Shown here one piece after another: positions 8,415 to 17,207 of a DNA stretch of 64,000 nucleotides. Origin of the DNA: Streptomyces chartreusis (lineage in GTDB: Bacteria; Actinomycetota; Actinomycetes; Streptomycetales; Streptomycetaceae); contig NZ_CP023689.1 in assembly GCF_008704715.1 (NCBI RefSeq), positions 4,216,001 to 4,280,000 of the forward strand, written 5' to 3'. Within the stretch, counting starts at the first letter, position 1. Each line of letters opens with the position of its first letter. Below the pieces are notes generated by a model. The model did no database searches. It was not told the origin of the DNA and saw only the letters and a program-made list of their open reading frames with translations. Made by a program: the position numbers and the translations under genes.

Positions 8415-9763
8415 GCGTTCACCTCCGTGCGGTGGTCGGCCCAGGCCGTCGACTTGGCCGGGTCGAAGGGGCAGCCACGGCCCGTGATGTGCTGCTCGTA
8501 CTCCTCGCGGAAGTACTTCAGCGAGGAGAAGATCGGCGAGGCGGCGCCGTCGCCGAGGGCGCAGAAGGACTTGCCGTTGATGTTGTCGGCGATGTCGTTC
8601 AGCTTGTCGAGGTCGCTCATGACGCCCTTGCCGGCCTCGATGTCGCGCAGCAACTGCACGAGCCAGTACGTGCCTTCGCGGCAGGGGGTGCACTTGCCGC
8701 AGGACTCGTGGGCGTAGAACTCGGTCCAGCGGGTGACGGCGCGGACGACGCAGGTCGTCTCGTCGAAGCACTGGAGCGCCTTGGTGCCGAGCATGGAGCC
8801 GGCGGCGCCGACGCCCTCGTAGTCGAGGGGGACGTCGAGGTGCTCGTCGGTGAACATCGGCGTCGAGGAGCCGCCCGGCGTCCAGAACTTCAGACGGTGG
8901 CCGGCGCGCATACCGCCGCTCATCTCGAGCAGCTGGCGCAGGGTGACGCCGAGCGGGGCCTCGTACTGGCCGGGGCTCGTGACGTGGCCGCTGAGCGAGT
9001 AGAGCGTGAAGCCCGGGGACTTCTCGCTGCCCATCGAGCGGAACCATTCTTTGCCGCGGTGCAGGATCGCGGGAACCGACGCGATCGACTCGACGTTGTT
9101 CACAACAGTCGGGCAGGCGTAGAGACCTGCCACCGCGGGGAAGGGGGGACGCAGCCGCGGTTGTCCACGGCGGCCTTCGAGCGAGTCGAGCAGCGCGGTC
9201 TCCTCACCGCAGATGTACGCGCCGGCGCCGGCGTGCACGGTGAGTTCGAGATTCAGTCCGCTGCCGAGGATGTTCTCGCCGAGGAAGCCGGCCGCGTAGG
9301 CCTCGCGCACGGCCTCGTGCAACCGCCGCAGAACGGGGACGACTTCACCACGCAGATAGATGAAGGCATGCGAAGACCTGATGGCGTAACACGCGATGAC
9401 GATGCCCTCGATGAGGCTGTGCGGGTTCGCGAAGAGGAGCGGAATGTCCTTGCAGGTTCCGGGCTCCGATTCGTCGGCGTTGACAACTAGATAGTGCGGC
9501 TTGCCATCACCTTGGGGAATGAACTGCCACTTCATCCCCGTCGGGAATCCCGCGCCGCCGCGCCCGCGCAGACCGGAGTCCTTGACGTACGCGATCAGGT
9601 CGTCCGGCGACATGGCGAGCGCCTTGCGGAGCCCCTCGTACCCTTCGTGCCTGCGGTAGACGTCCAGCGTCCAGGACCTGTCCTCGTCCCAGAAGGCCGA
9701 CAGCACGGGTGCGAGCAGCTTCTCGGGGCTGTTTTCCTTCAGCTCTGGTGCCAACGTCATCAC
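8411..9763 (-). CDS. nuoF: NADH-quinone oxidoreductase subunit F (NADH/FMN site)
   Basis: 450 aa NADH dehydrogenase subunit that oxidises NADH and passes electrons through FMN to cluster N3. The glycine-rich NADH/FMN site GRGGAGFPTGMKWQF is at residues 67-81. The 4Fe-4S cluster ligands are Cys355, Cys358 and Cys361 (ESCGKCTPCREG) and Cys401 (SFCALGD). ADESEPGTCKD, part of the FMN pocket, is present. The start is either GTG at 9763 or the adjacent in-frame ATG at 9760; both overlap the nuoE stop, so translation is coupled. Confidence 0.97.
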   Translation of the reverse strand: MMTLAPELKENSPEKLLAPVLSAFWDEDRSWTLDVYRRHEGYEGLRKALAMSPDDLIAYVKDSGLRGRGGAGFPTGMKWQFIPQGDGKPHYLVVNADESEPGTCKDIPLLFANPHSLIEGIVIACYAIRSSHAFIYLRGEVVPVLRRLHEAVREAYAAGFLGENILGSGLNLELTVHAGAGAYICGEETALLDSLEGRRGQPRLRPPFPAVAGLYACPTVVNNVESIASVPAILHRGKEWFRSMGSEKSPGFTLYSLSGHVTSPGQYEAPLGVTLRQLLEMSGGMRAGHRLKFWTPGGSSTPMFTDEHLDVPLDYEGVGAAGSMLGTKALQCFDETTCVVRAVTRWTEFYAHESCGKCTPCREGTYWLVQLLRDIEAGKGVMSDLDKLNDIADNINGKSFCALGDGAASPIFSSLKYFREEYEQHITGRGCPFDPAKSTAWADHRTEVNA

Positions 9764-10632
9764 TCCCCCTCCTCGGCGACAGGCCCTGCCGGGTGGGCGG
9801 GGTCGGATGCCGACGTCTCATGCGGCGCGTCGTGCGAACTGAGGTGCTCGGTCGGCGAGGGCTCGTGCGATGCCCTGTCCTGCGGCTCGTCGTGCGGGCC
9901 GCCGTCGCGCGGATGGACCACGCGCGCGGGTGCGCTCTCCCCCTTGGCCAGGCGGAGGCCCACCAGCGAGGCCGGTCCCGCACTGCCGCTCTCCTCGACG
10001 GCCCCGGGCCGCTCGTCGGGGAAGCCGGCCAGGATCCGCGCGGTCTCCTTGAAGGTGCACAGCCGTGCCCCGCGCGTCGGCTCCACGGGCCGCCCCTCGC
10101 GCAGGTCGTCGACGAGGCGCTTGGCGCTCGCGGGGGTCTGGTTGTCGAAGAACTCCCAGTTGACCATCACGACGGGCGCGAAGTCGCAGGCGGCGTTGCA
10201 CTCGATGTGCTCCAGGGTGACCTTGCCGTCGCCCGTGGTCTCGCCGTTGCCGACGCCCAGGTGCTCCTGGAGCTCCTCGAAGATCGCGTCGCCGCCCATG
10301 ACCGCGCACAGCGTGTTGGTGCAGACGCCGACCTGGTAGTCACCGCTCGGCTTGCGCCGGTACATGGTGTAGAAGGTCGCGACCGCGGTGACCTCGGCCG
10401 TGGTCAGCTCCAGCACGTCCGCGCAGAACTGCATGCCGGTGCGCGTGACGTGTCCCTCCTCCGACTGCACGAGGTGCAGCAACGGCAGGAGGGCGGAACG
10501 GGAGTCCGGGTAGCGGGCGATGATCTCGCGCGCGTCGGTCTCCAGCCGGGCCCGGACGTCGTCCGGGTAGCCGGGCGCGGGCAGTGCGGGCATGCCCAGG
10601 CTGACGCCCCGCTCGGAAGAAGAGGTGGTCAC
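9760..10632 (-). CDS. nuoE: NADH-quinone oxidoreductase subunit E with long C-terminal tail
   Basis: 290 aa thioredoxin-fold 2Fe-2S subunit (cluster N1a). Ligands Cys104, Cys109, Cys145 and Cys149 fit the C-x4-C ... C-x3-C pattern (GVCTNTLC, CNAACD). The GTG start (VTTSSSERG) overlaps the nuoD stop; an internal ATG at MPALPAPGYPDD is an alternative. The domain ends near residue 210, and about 75 further residues form a hydrophilic His/Asp/Pro-rich tail with repeated HDEP/HEPS/HDAPHE blocks. E. coli NuoE is 166 aa, so the tail is a lineage addition of unknown role. Confidence 0.95.
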   Translation of the reverse strand: MTTSSSERGVSLGMPALPAPGYPDDVRARLETDAREIIARYPDSRSALLPLLHLVQSEEGHVTRTGMQFCADVLELTTAEVTAVATFYTMYRRKPSGDYQVGVCTNTLCAVMGGDAIFEELQEHLGVGNGETTGDGKVTLEHIECNAACDFAPVVMVNWEFFDNQTPASAKRLVDDLREGRPVEPTRGARLCTFKETARILAGFPDERPGAVEESGSAGPASLVGLRLAKGESAPARVVHPRDGGPHDEPQDRASHEPSPTEHLSSHDAPHETSASDPAHPAGPVAEEGE

Positions 10633-11951
10633 CGGTCGACGCCTCCCATCACGGGGTCGATGGACGCCACGGCGACGATGACGTCGGCGACCTGGCCGCC
10701 CTCGCACATCGCCGCCATGGCCTGAAGGTTGGTGAAGGACGGGTCGCGGAAGTGGACCCGGAAGGGGCGGGTGCCGCCGTCGGACACGGCGTGCACACCG
10801 AGCTCGCCCTTGGGCGACTCGACGGCCGCGTACGCCTGTCCCGCCGGAACGCGGAAGCCCTCGGTGACCAGCTTGAAGTGGTGGATCAGGGCCTCCATGG
10901 AGGTGCCCATGATCTTCTTGATGTGGTCGAGGGAGTTGCCGAGTCCGTCGGGGCCCAGGGCGAGCTGGGCGGGCCAGGCGATCTTCTTGTCGGCGACCAT
11001 GACCGGGCCGGGCTGCAGCCGGTCCAGGCACTGCTCGACGATCCCGAGCGACTGGCGCATCTCCTCGAGGCGGATCAGGAAGCGGCCGTAGGAGTCGCAG
11101 GTGTCGGCGGTCGGGATCTCGAAGTCGTAGGTCTCGTAGTCGCAGTACGGCTGCGACTTGCGCAGGTCGTGCGGGAGGCCGGTGGAGCGCAGGATCGGGC
11201 CCGTCGCGCCGAGGGCCATGCAGCCGGCCAGGTCGAGGTAGCCGATGTCCTGCATACGGGCCTTGAAGATGGGGTTCCCGGTGGCGAGCTTGTCGTACTC
11301 CGGGAGGTTCTTCTTCATCTTCTTCACGAACTCGCGGATCTGGTCCACCGCGCCGGGCGGCAGGTCCTGGGCGAGTCCGCCGGGGCGGATGTACGCGTGG
11401 TTCATCCGGAGCCCCGTGATGAGCTCGTAGATGTCGAGAATCATTTCACGATCGCGGAATCCGTAGATCATGATCGTGGTGGCGCCGAGCTCCATGCCGC
11501 CGGTGGCGATGCACACCAGGTGGGAGGAGAGCCGGTTCAGCTCCATCAGGAGCACCCGGATGATCTTGGCGCGCTCGGTGATCTGGTCCTCGATGCCGAG
11601 GAGCTTCTCGACGGCGAGACAGTAGGCGGTCTCGTTGAAGAAGGACGTCAGGTAGTCCATGCGCGTCACGAACGTGGTGCCCTGCGTCCAGGTCCGGTAC
11701 TCGAGGTTCTTCTCGATGCCGGTGTGGAGGTAGCCGATGCCGCAGCGGGCCTCGGTGACGGTCTCGCCGTCGATCTCCAGGATCAGGCGGAGCACTCCGT
11801 GCGTGGAGGGGTGCTGGGGGCCCATGTTGAGGACGATGCGCTCGTCGTCGGCACGGGCCGCGGCCTCGACGACCTCGTCCCAGTCGCCACCGGTGACCGT
11901 ATATACGGTGCCCTCGGTGGTCTCACGGGCAGATGCTGACTGAGTGCTCAC
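10629..11951 (-). CDS. nuoD: NADH-quinone oxidoreductase subunit D
   Basis: 440 aa, homologous to the large subunit of NiFe hydrogenases but without the metal cysteines. It forms the quinone-reduction cavity with NuoB. The quinone-site loop NMGPQHPSTHGVLRL lies near the N-terminus, and RPGGLAQDLPPG and the C-terminal DPVMGGVDR typical of the family are present. The start is GTG (VSTQSASARETT), overlapping the nuoC stop by 4 bases; the longer frame upstream is nuoC out of frame. Confidence 0.96.
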   Translation of the reverse strand: MSTQSASARETTEGTVYTVTGGDWDEVVEAAARADDERIVLNMGPQHPSTHGVLRLILEIDGETVTEARCGIGYLHTGIEKNLEYRTWTQGTTFVTRMDYLTSFFNETAYCLAVEKLLGIEDQITERAKIIRVLLMELNRLSSHLVCIATGGMELGATTIMIYGFRDREMILDIYELITGLRMNHAYIRPGGLAQDLPPGAVDQIREFVKKMKKNLPEYDKLATGNPIFKARMQDIGYLDLAGCMALGATGPILRSTGLPHDLRKSQPYCDYETYDFEIPTADTCDSYGRFLIRLEEMRQSLGIVEQCLDRLQPGPVMVADKKIAWPAQLALGPDGLGNSLDHIKKIMGTSMEALIHHFKLVTEGFRVPAGQAYAAVESPKGELGVHAVSDGGTRPFRVHFRDPSFTNLQAMAAMCEGGQVADVIVAVASIDPVMGGVDR

Positions 11952-12705
11952 GAGTACGACCTCCGCTGGTCCGGAGCCGGGATCTGGGCGCCCTTGTACT
12001 CGACGGGGATGCCGCCGAGGGGGTAGTCCTTGCGCTGCGGGTGGCTCTGCCAGTCGTCCGGCATCATGATCCGCGTCAGGGCGGGGTGACCGTCGAAGAC
12101 GATGCCGAAGAAGTCGTAGGTCTCGCGCTCGTGCCAGTCGTTGGTCGGATAGACGGAGACCAGCGACGGGATGTGCGGGTCGCTGTCGGGGGCGCTGACC
12201 TCGAGGCGGATCAGCCGGTTGTGGGTGATCGAGCGCAGGTGGTAGACGGCGTGCAGTTCCCGGCCCTTGTCGCTCGGGTAGTGGACGCCGCTGACCCCGG
12301 TGCACAGTTCGAAGCGCAGGGCCGGGTCGTCGCGCAGGGTGCGGGCGACGCGGACCAGGTGCTCGCGTTCGATGTGGAAGGTGATCTCGTCCCGGTCGAC
12401 GACCGTCTTCTCGACGGCGTTGTCGGGCAGGAGACCCTGCTCCTCCAGCGCGCCCTCGAGCTCGTCGGCGACTTCGTCGAACCAGCCTCCGTAGGGGCGG
12501 CTCGCCGGGCCGGGGAGCCGGACCGAGCGGACGAGGCCGCCGTAGCCGGAGGTGTCGCCGCCGTTTTCGGCGCCGAACATGCCGCGCTGGACGCGGATCT
12601 CCTCGCCGCCCTGGCCGCGCTGGCCCGGGAGGTTGGAGGCGGAGAGGTCCTTCTCGGGGTTGACCCCGTTCGACTCGTTCGCCCCGTTGGTGCCGTTCGC
12701 GTCGC

Positions 12706-12709
<4 letters not shown>
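11948..12709 (-). CDS. nuoC: NADH-quinone oxidoreductase subunit C
   Basis: 253 aa peripheral-arm subunit (30-kDa family) that packs against NuoD. The C-terminal signature ERETYDFFGIVFDGHPALTR, followed by RKDYPLGGIPVEYKG, is intact. The first ~80 residues are a Gly/Asn/Ser-rich low-complexity leader (SDANGTNGANESNGVN) usual for Streptomyces NuoC. The ATG start overlaps the nuoB stop (ATGA). NuoC and NuoD are separate genes here, unlike the fused nuoCD of E. coli. Confidence 0.95.
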
Positions 12710-13260
<551 letters not shown>

Positions 13261-13275
13261 GTCTTTAAAGGCCCC

Positions 13276-13635
13276 TCAGTCCCATTCCAGGCCGCCGCGC
13301 CGCCATACGTACGCGTACGCGACGAAGACGGTGAGCACGAAGAGCAACATCTCCACGAGCCCGAAGATCCCCAGGGAGTCGAAGGTGACGGCCCAGGGGT
13401 AGAGGAAGACGATCTCGATATCGAAGATGATGAAGAGCATCGCCGTCAGGTAGTACTTGATCGGGAAGCGCCCGCCGCCGGCCGGCGTGGGGGTCGGCTC
13501 GATACCGCACTCGTAGGCCTCGAGCTTGGCCCGGTTGTACCGCTTCGGACCGATCAGCGTGGCCATGACCACGGAGAAGATCGCAAAGCCTGCCCCGAGG
13601 GCTCCCAGTACGAGGATGGGCGCATAGGCGTTCAC
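13276..13635 (-). CDS. nuoA: NADH-quinone oxidoreductase subunit A (first gene of nuo operon)
   Basis: 119 aa, three transmembrane helices, ND3 family. The conserved acidic loop AYECGIEP (with the Cys that becomes exposed in the deactive enzyme of other organisms) precedes GGGRFPIKYYLTAMLFIIFDIE. The start is GTG; GAGAGGAG lies about 9 bases upstream. As first gene it follows the 743-bp upstream region that contains a Rex-like operator. Confidence 0.96.
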   Translation of the reverse strand: MNAYAPILVLGALGAGFAIFSVVMATLIGPKRYNRAKLEAYECGIEPTPTPAGGGRFPIKYYLTAMLFIIFDIEIVFLYPWAVTFDSLGIFGLVEMLLFVLTVFVAYAYVWRRGGLEWD

Positions 13636-13742
13636 CGCTCCTCGCTCCTCTCAGTCGGCACTGACTGCTGGCGGTTGCACTGGGCTCCCAGCCGCCCCAC
13701 CCGTCCCACGAGCCCCGCTCGTCCCGGCGAAGATCGAGAACA

Positions 13743-13758
13743 TGTGAAGCAGGTCACA
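13743..13758. promoter_or_regulatory. Candidate Rex operator (ROP) upstream of nuoA
   Basis: TGTGAAGCAGGTCACA is an imperfect inverted repeat with half-sites TGTGAA and TGTGAC (one mismatch) separated by four bases. This is the size and sequence of the Streptomyces Rex operator (TGTGAA-N4-TTCACA type). It sits about 108 bp upstream of the nuoA GTG. Rex is the NADH/NAD+-sensing repressor of respiratory operons, so control of complex I is biologically sensible. Promoter boxes were not fixed, so the position relative to transcription start is unknown. Confidence 0.6.
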
Positions 13759-14208
13759 AGCCCAACTGCCTCGCATCTTATGCCCGCCGCTCTGTGATCT
13801 GCGACACGGGGTATTACACAAGCTTTGTGATCTCCACCACCTGACGAAGGATCATGAACACGGATGAGCGGTGATCTTCACACGAGAAGCGTCCGAGTGA
13901 TCACCAGAGGTGACATTTTCGCTCGTCGGCGCAGCTCGGAGGGGGCGTCTCAATATCAAGAGGGTTCTCTTGCATGCAAATTGGCGCTGGACCGGATGTG
14001 TTGCTAGAGGACCTCGTTCACACATCAGAGGGAGAGCGGGGAGTGGATGTGGACGCGTGCACGCATTCACGAGCGGCGGCGGTCGCGGTTCGCGCACCGG
14101 ACGCACACGACCCCGTGACCGTTGCGTGACCTCCGCCACATCGATGAGAGACCCATGAGAACCGGGCTTGGCCACCCGTCCCAACAGGTGGTAGGCGGAG
14201 AGCAATTC

Positions 14209-14257
14209 GGACTTAATGATGAAAGTCCGTGATCGCGGGCAGACGGGGGCCGCCCGC
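14209..14257 (+). promoter_or_regulatory. Two consecutive hairpins in the leader of the NlpC/P60 gene
   Basis: GGACTT-8-AAGTCC (14209-14228) is followed 6 bases later by GCGGGC-11-GCCCGC (14235-14257), both perfect 6-bp stems, 121-170 bases before the ATG. They could be part of a structured 5' leader or an attenuator. Wall hydrolase genes of this family in Streptomyces are sometimes under ydaO-type riboswitches, but that is not demonstrated here. Confidence 0.35.
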
Positions 14258-14378
14258 AATGTCCGTTACGGCGTCAATAAAGGGTGACGCGGGCGAATTT
14301 CGGGCCGTCGATTGAACAACTGTGGCGCAGCCCACGTTTCTTGAAGGTATGGAGGAGTCCCTGGTACCCGTTGTTCTC

Positions 14379-15182
14379 ATGTCCCACACCGCTCACATAC
14401 GCAGCCACCGGAAACCCCGCCGCACCGCGTCCTCGACGATCGCGATGCGCGCCGGAGTTGCCGGTGGCGTCCTCAGCATGGCAGCGGCAGGCGCAGCGGC
14501 CACGGCGCACGCCGCCGAGCCCGTGACGCAGACCATCGAACTGCCCACCCTCACGGGTGACCTGGCGGACCAGCTCGCCCAGTCCGCCGACGCCACGCAG
14601 CTGGCGGCGGCGAACTACGAGCTCGACGCCGAGCGTGACGCGGCAGCCGCCGCGGCCGCCAAGGAGGCCAAGAAGGACCTCGCCGAGGCCAAGAAGAAGG
14701 CCGAGGCGAAGAAGAAGGCCGAGGAGGCCCGCCGGGCCGCCGCCGAGGAGGCCGCCTCCCGCAGCTCCGAGCGGACCACCCTGTCCGCCTCCGCGAGCAC
14801 CAGCACGGACGTGTCCGCTCCCGCGAGCGGCAGCGTCGGCACGGTCATCGCCTTCCTCAAGGCGCAGCTGGGCGACGCGTATGTCATGGGTGCCACCGGC
14901 CCCAACGCGTGGGACTGCTCCAGCCTGGTCCAGGCCGCGTACAAGCAGGTCGGTGTCGACCTGCCGCGGGTCTCGCAGGACCAGTCGATGTCCGGCACCG
15001 ACATCCCGCTCTCGCAGGTGCAGGTCGGCGACATCCTCTACTGGGGTGGCAAGGGTTCCGCCTACCATGTGGGCGTCTACATCGGTAACGGCCAGTACCT
15101 GGACGCGGCCAACCCCTCCAAGGGCGTCGTCATCCAGGACCTGTCCGGCTACCCGGCGTCGGGTGCGGTGCGCGTGCTCTGA
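14379..15182 (+). CDS. Secreted NlpC/P60 cell-wall hydrolase
   Basis: 267 aa. A basic N-terminus (HIRSHRKPRR) followed by a hydrophobic stretch ending AAGAAATAHAAE gives a signal peptide with cleavage near residue 46. Residues 80-125 are a Lys/Glu/Ala-rich coiled coil (KEAKKDLAEAKKKAEAKKKA), then a Ser/Thr linker. The catalytic domain spans ~152-267 with Cys180 in NAWDCSSLVQ and His230 in SAYHVGVY, the usual dyad of peptidoglycan endopeptidases that cut between D-Glu and the diamino acid. An in-frame ATG at 14322 would precede the signal peptide with unrelated residues; MSHTAHIRSH was chosen as family-like. The gene is divergent from nuoA and ends at a hairpin terminator. Confidence 0.88.
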   Translation: MSHTAHIRSHRKPRRTASSTIAMRAGVAGGVLSMAAAGAAATAHAAEPVTQTIELPTLTGDLADQLAQSADATQLAAANYELDAERDAAAAAAAKEAKKDLAEAKKKAEAKKKAEEARRAAAEEAASRSSERTTLSASASTSTDVSAPASGSVGTVIAFLKAQLGDAYVMGATGPNAWDCSSLVQAAYKQVGVDLPRVSQDQSMSGTDIPLSQVQVGDILYWGGKGSAYHVGVYIGNGQYLDAANPSKGVVIQDLSGYPASGAVRVL

Positions 15183-15211
15183 CACGAGCCGTACAGCACA
15201 GGCGTACGGAA

Positions 15212-15242
15212 GGGGCCGCAGCCGCTCGGGGGCAGCGGCCCC
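15212..15242 (+). terminator. Hairpin terminator after NlpC/P60 gene
   Basis: GGGGCCGC (15212-15219) pairs perfectly with GCGGCCCC (15235-15242). The stem lies 30 bases after the stop codon and between convergent genes, so it may serve both strands. No strong U-tract follows, as is common in Streptomyces. Confidence 0.6.
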
Positions 15243-15272
15243 TCCGTCCTGTTCGTGGGGCCCTCGCGGTAT

Positions 15273-17099
15273 CTAGCCGAGGTCGAAGGTGTTGGGCAGG
15301 CCCAGCCTGTGGCGCACCGCGTCGATCCGCTTGAGGGGCTCCATCTCCGGGGGCCGGTACAGCTCCTGGATCTCACAGCGCTCGGCGTCCGAATTGTCCG
15401 CGTCCAGGAGCGCGTTGACCGCGAGGCGGGCCGACTCGTTGGCGCCCTCCATCGTCGCGAGGTCGACGTCGGTACGGACGTAGTCGCCCGCGAGGAAGAA
15501 GTTCGGGACCCTCGTGCGGGCCGTGGGGCGGTTGTAGAGCGTGCCCGTGGGGTGGATGAGGAGCTGTTCGCGGTTCTGCGGGTCGGGGCCGCCCAGGCCC
15601 GTCACCGCCGGGTCCATGAACCAGCCGAGGCGGTCCTCGTCCCGCAGCACCGTCTTGCCGGCGTCGTTGAGGCCGTCCTTCAACTGGGCCCAGAGTTCGG
15701 CGACGACCTCCTCCTTGGTGCACTCCTTGGCCGTCTTGCCGTACAGGATGCCCGGCTTGTCCCACTCCGAGATGATGGCGGAGAGGCAGTCCCGGGCGCG
15801 TCCGTCGCCGTAGTCGCGGGAGAAGTCCCGTCCGGGCCAGAACTGTGCCTGGCCGACGCCGGTCACCGACCAGGGTGAGTCGAGGCAGTTGATGTGGCCG
15901 TGCACGACCGGGGTGGGTGTGCGGAGGTAGAACATCACGCCGGTCATCCAGTCGGCCTGGAGGGCGTCGCAGCGTGCCAGCTGCGGGTCGGCCGCGCGCA
16001 GGGCGGGGCCCCAGGTGCCGCGGGCGTGCTCGACGGGGAGGGCGGATACGTAGTGGTCGGCGGTGACGGTCCGTTCGTCGCCGCCGTCGCGGTCCGAGAC
16101 GCGCACGCCCGTCACGCGGCCCCCGGCGTACTGGACCTCGCGGACCTGGGTGCCGAGGGCGAACTCGACGCCGAGAGAGCGCAGGTGGGTCTCCCAGGGG
16201 TCGATCCAGGCCTCGCTGGTGGGGGCGTTGAGGACGCGGTCGATGTCGGCGTCGCCGTCCATGCCGCGGCCGAGCAGGCCCCACAGGAGCAGGGCCTCGA
16301 TGATGACGCGGCCGACGGTCCGGGTGGAGGCGACCTCCGCGCGTGTGGCGACGAGGTTGCGGGTCTGGCCGATGCCGAGGACGGTCCGGTACTCCTCGCT
16401 CATCTCCTCGGCGCGGATGAAGTCCCACCACGAGACCTTCTCCCACTGCTGCTCGCGGCGGGCGTCGCAGCTGGTGAGGTGGACCAGGACACGGTCGGCG
16501 AAGTAGGCGGCCTCGTGGGCGGGCAGGCGGGTGCCGAGCTCCAGCACCGACAGGAGCTGGTCGCGGATCCAGCCGGGGGTGAGGTCGCCGGGGCGCGGCG
16601 GGGTGGTGGCGCGGCGCAGCGGGAAGTGCAGGTCGGCGCGGCCGCCGGAGCGGGCGAACAGGGCCTCGGTGCCGCTGACGAGGTTGTCGTGGACGCCGTG
16701 CGCGTTGCCGGGGACGGGGATGCGGCGCATGGTGTCCGGCAGGTTCCGGTAGAAGCCCGGGAAGAAGCGGAAGCCGTGCTCGGCGGGGAGGTCGGCGCGG
16801 CCGCCGGCCGCCGTCCCCGGTACGGGCATCGAGCGGGCCTTGCCGCCGAGGGCGTCGTAGTACTCCAGGACGGTGACGGCGTAGCCGCGTTCGGCGAGTT
16901 CGTGGGCGGCGCTCAGGCCGGAGACTCCCCCGCCGAGGACGGCGACGCGGTTGCCCGTGGCGGCCCGGGCGGTACCTGCGGGCCATAAGGCGACGGCGCC
17001 GGCCATCGTGCCGGCTCCTGCCAGGAAGCGTCTGCGGGTGTGGCCGGACGGTGTGTGACCTGTCTGCTCCTGGGGCTCGTGCGCGTGTTCTGTTGTCAT
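15273..17099 (-). CDS. Tat-exported FAD-dependent oxidoreductase, phytoene-desaturase/hydroxysqualene-dehydroxylase-like
   Basis: 608 aa. A twin-arginine signal TRRRFLAGAGTMAGAV (residues 21-36) ends near TARAAT, predicting export of the folded flavoprotein. The dinucleotide-binding motif VAVLGGGVSGLSAAHELAE (52-70) with the acidic end VLEYYDALGGKARS follows; the C-terminal FAD motif FFLAGDYVRTDVDLATMEGA lies near 540. EHGFRFFPGFYRNLPDTM is typical of the amine-oxidase/carotenoid-dehydrogenase superfamily. The substrate is unknown; the hydroxysqualene-dehydroxylase label often given to such proteins is by similarity only, and no hopanoid or carotenoid genes are nearby. It starts 108 bases from, and divergently to, the deformylase gene. 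Confidence 0.72.
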   Translation of the reverse strand: MTTEHAHEPQEQTGHTPSGHTRRRFLAGAGTMAGAVALWPAGTARAATGNRVAVLGGGVSGLSAAHELAERGYAVTVLEYYDALGGKARSMPVPGTAAGGRADLPAEHGFRFFPGFYRNLPDTMRRIPVPGNAHGVHDNLVSGTEALFARSGGRADLHFPLRRATTPPRPGDLTPGWIRDQLLSVLELGTRLPAHEAAYFADRVLVHLTSCDARREQQWEKVSWWDFIRAEEMSEEYRTVLGIGQTRNLVATRAEVASTRTVGRVIIEALLLWGLLGRGMDGDADIDRVLNAPTSEAWIDPWETHLRSLGVEFALGTQVREVQYAGGRVTGVRVSDRDGGDERTVTADHYVSALPVEHARGTWGPALRAADPQLARCDALQADWMTGVMFYLRTPTPVVHGHINCLDSPWSVTGVGQAQFWPGRDFSRDYGDGRARDCLSAIISEWDKPGILYGKTAKECTKEEVVAELWAQLKDGLNDAGKTVLRDEDRLGWFMDPAVTGLGGPDPQNREQLLIHPTGTLYNRPTARTRVPNFFLAGDYVRTDVDLATMEGANESARLAVNALLDADNSDAERCEIQELYRPPEMEPLKRIDAVRHRLGLPNTFDLG

Positions 17100-17207
17100 G
17101 AGACCCGGAGGGTAGGGAGGGTCCGTGCAGGCCGGAAGCCCGTTTCGCGCCCGGCCACAGCATCCTCACAACCCGCGACGGCAGAAGGACGGAAAGGGAG
17201 AACGACG

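Larger units (their letters stand above)
13636..14378. other. 743-bp intergenic region between divergent nuo operon and NlpC/P60 gene
   Basis: No convincing protein gene is present. The nuoA-proximal part holds the Rex-like site; the middle (13800-14030) is less GC-rich than its surroundings, as expected for promoters. The right part holds two adjacent perfect inverted repeats in the leader of the NlpC/P60 gene: GGACTT/AAGTCC at 14209-14228 and GCGGGC/GCCCGC at 14235-14257. The stretch GGTGGTAGGCGGAGAG (about 14188-14203) resembles the 3' conserved part of ydaO (c-di-AMP) riboswitches, but the other conserved blocks could not be fitted. Confidence 0.6.

Noticed and set aside
6159..8717. 852-codon plus-strand open frame across nuoG/nuoF
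   Set aside because: Antisense shadow of nuoG; low-complexity Gly/Arg/Ala translation with no motif.
8415..9047. Extension of nuoG upstream to a 1045-codon frame
   Set aside because: The added part overlaps nuoF out of frame; the ATG overlapping the nuoF stop is the natural coupled start.
14030..14210. Canonical ydaO (c-di-AMP) riboswitch
   Set aside because: Only a 3'-block-like stretch and an AGAGCGGGG fragment are seen; the conserved GGGGA-C-CC and GGGGUGAAU blocks are missing, so it is only reported as a candidate leader.
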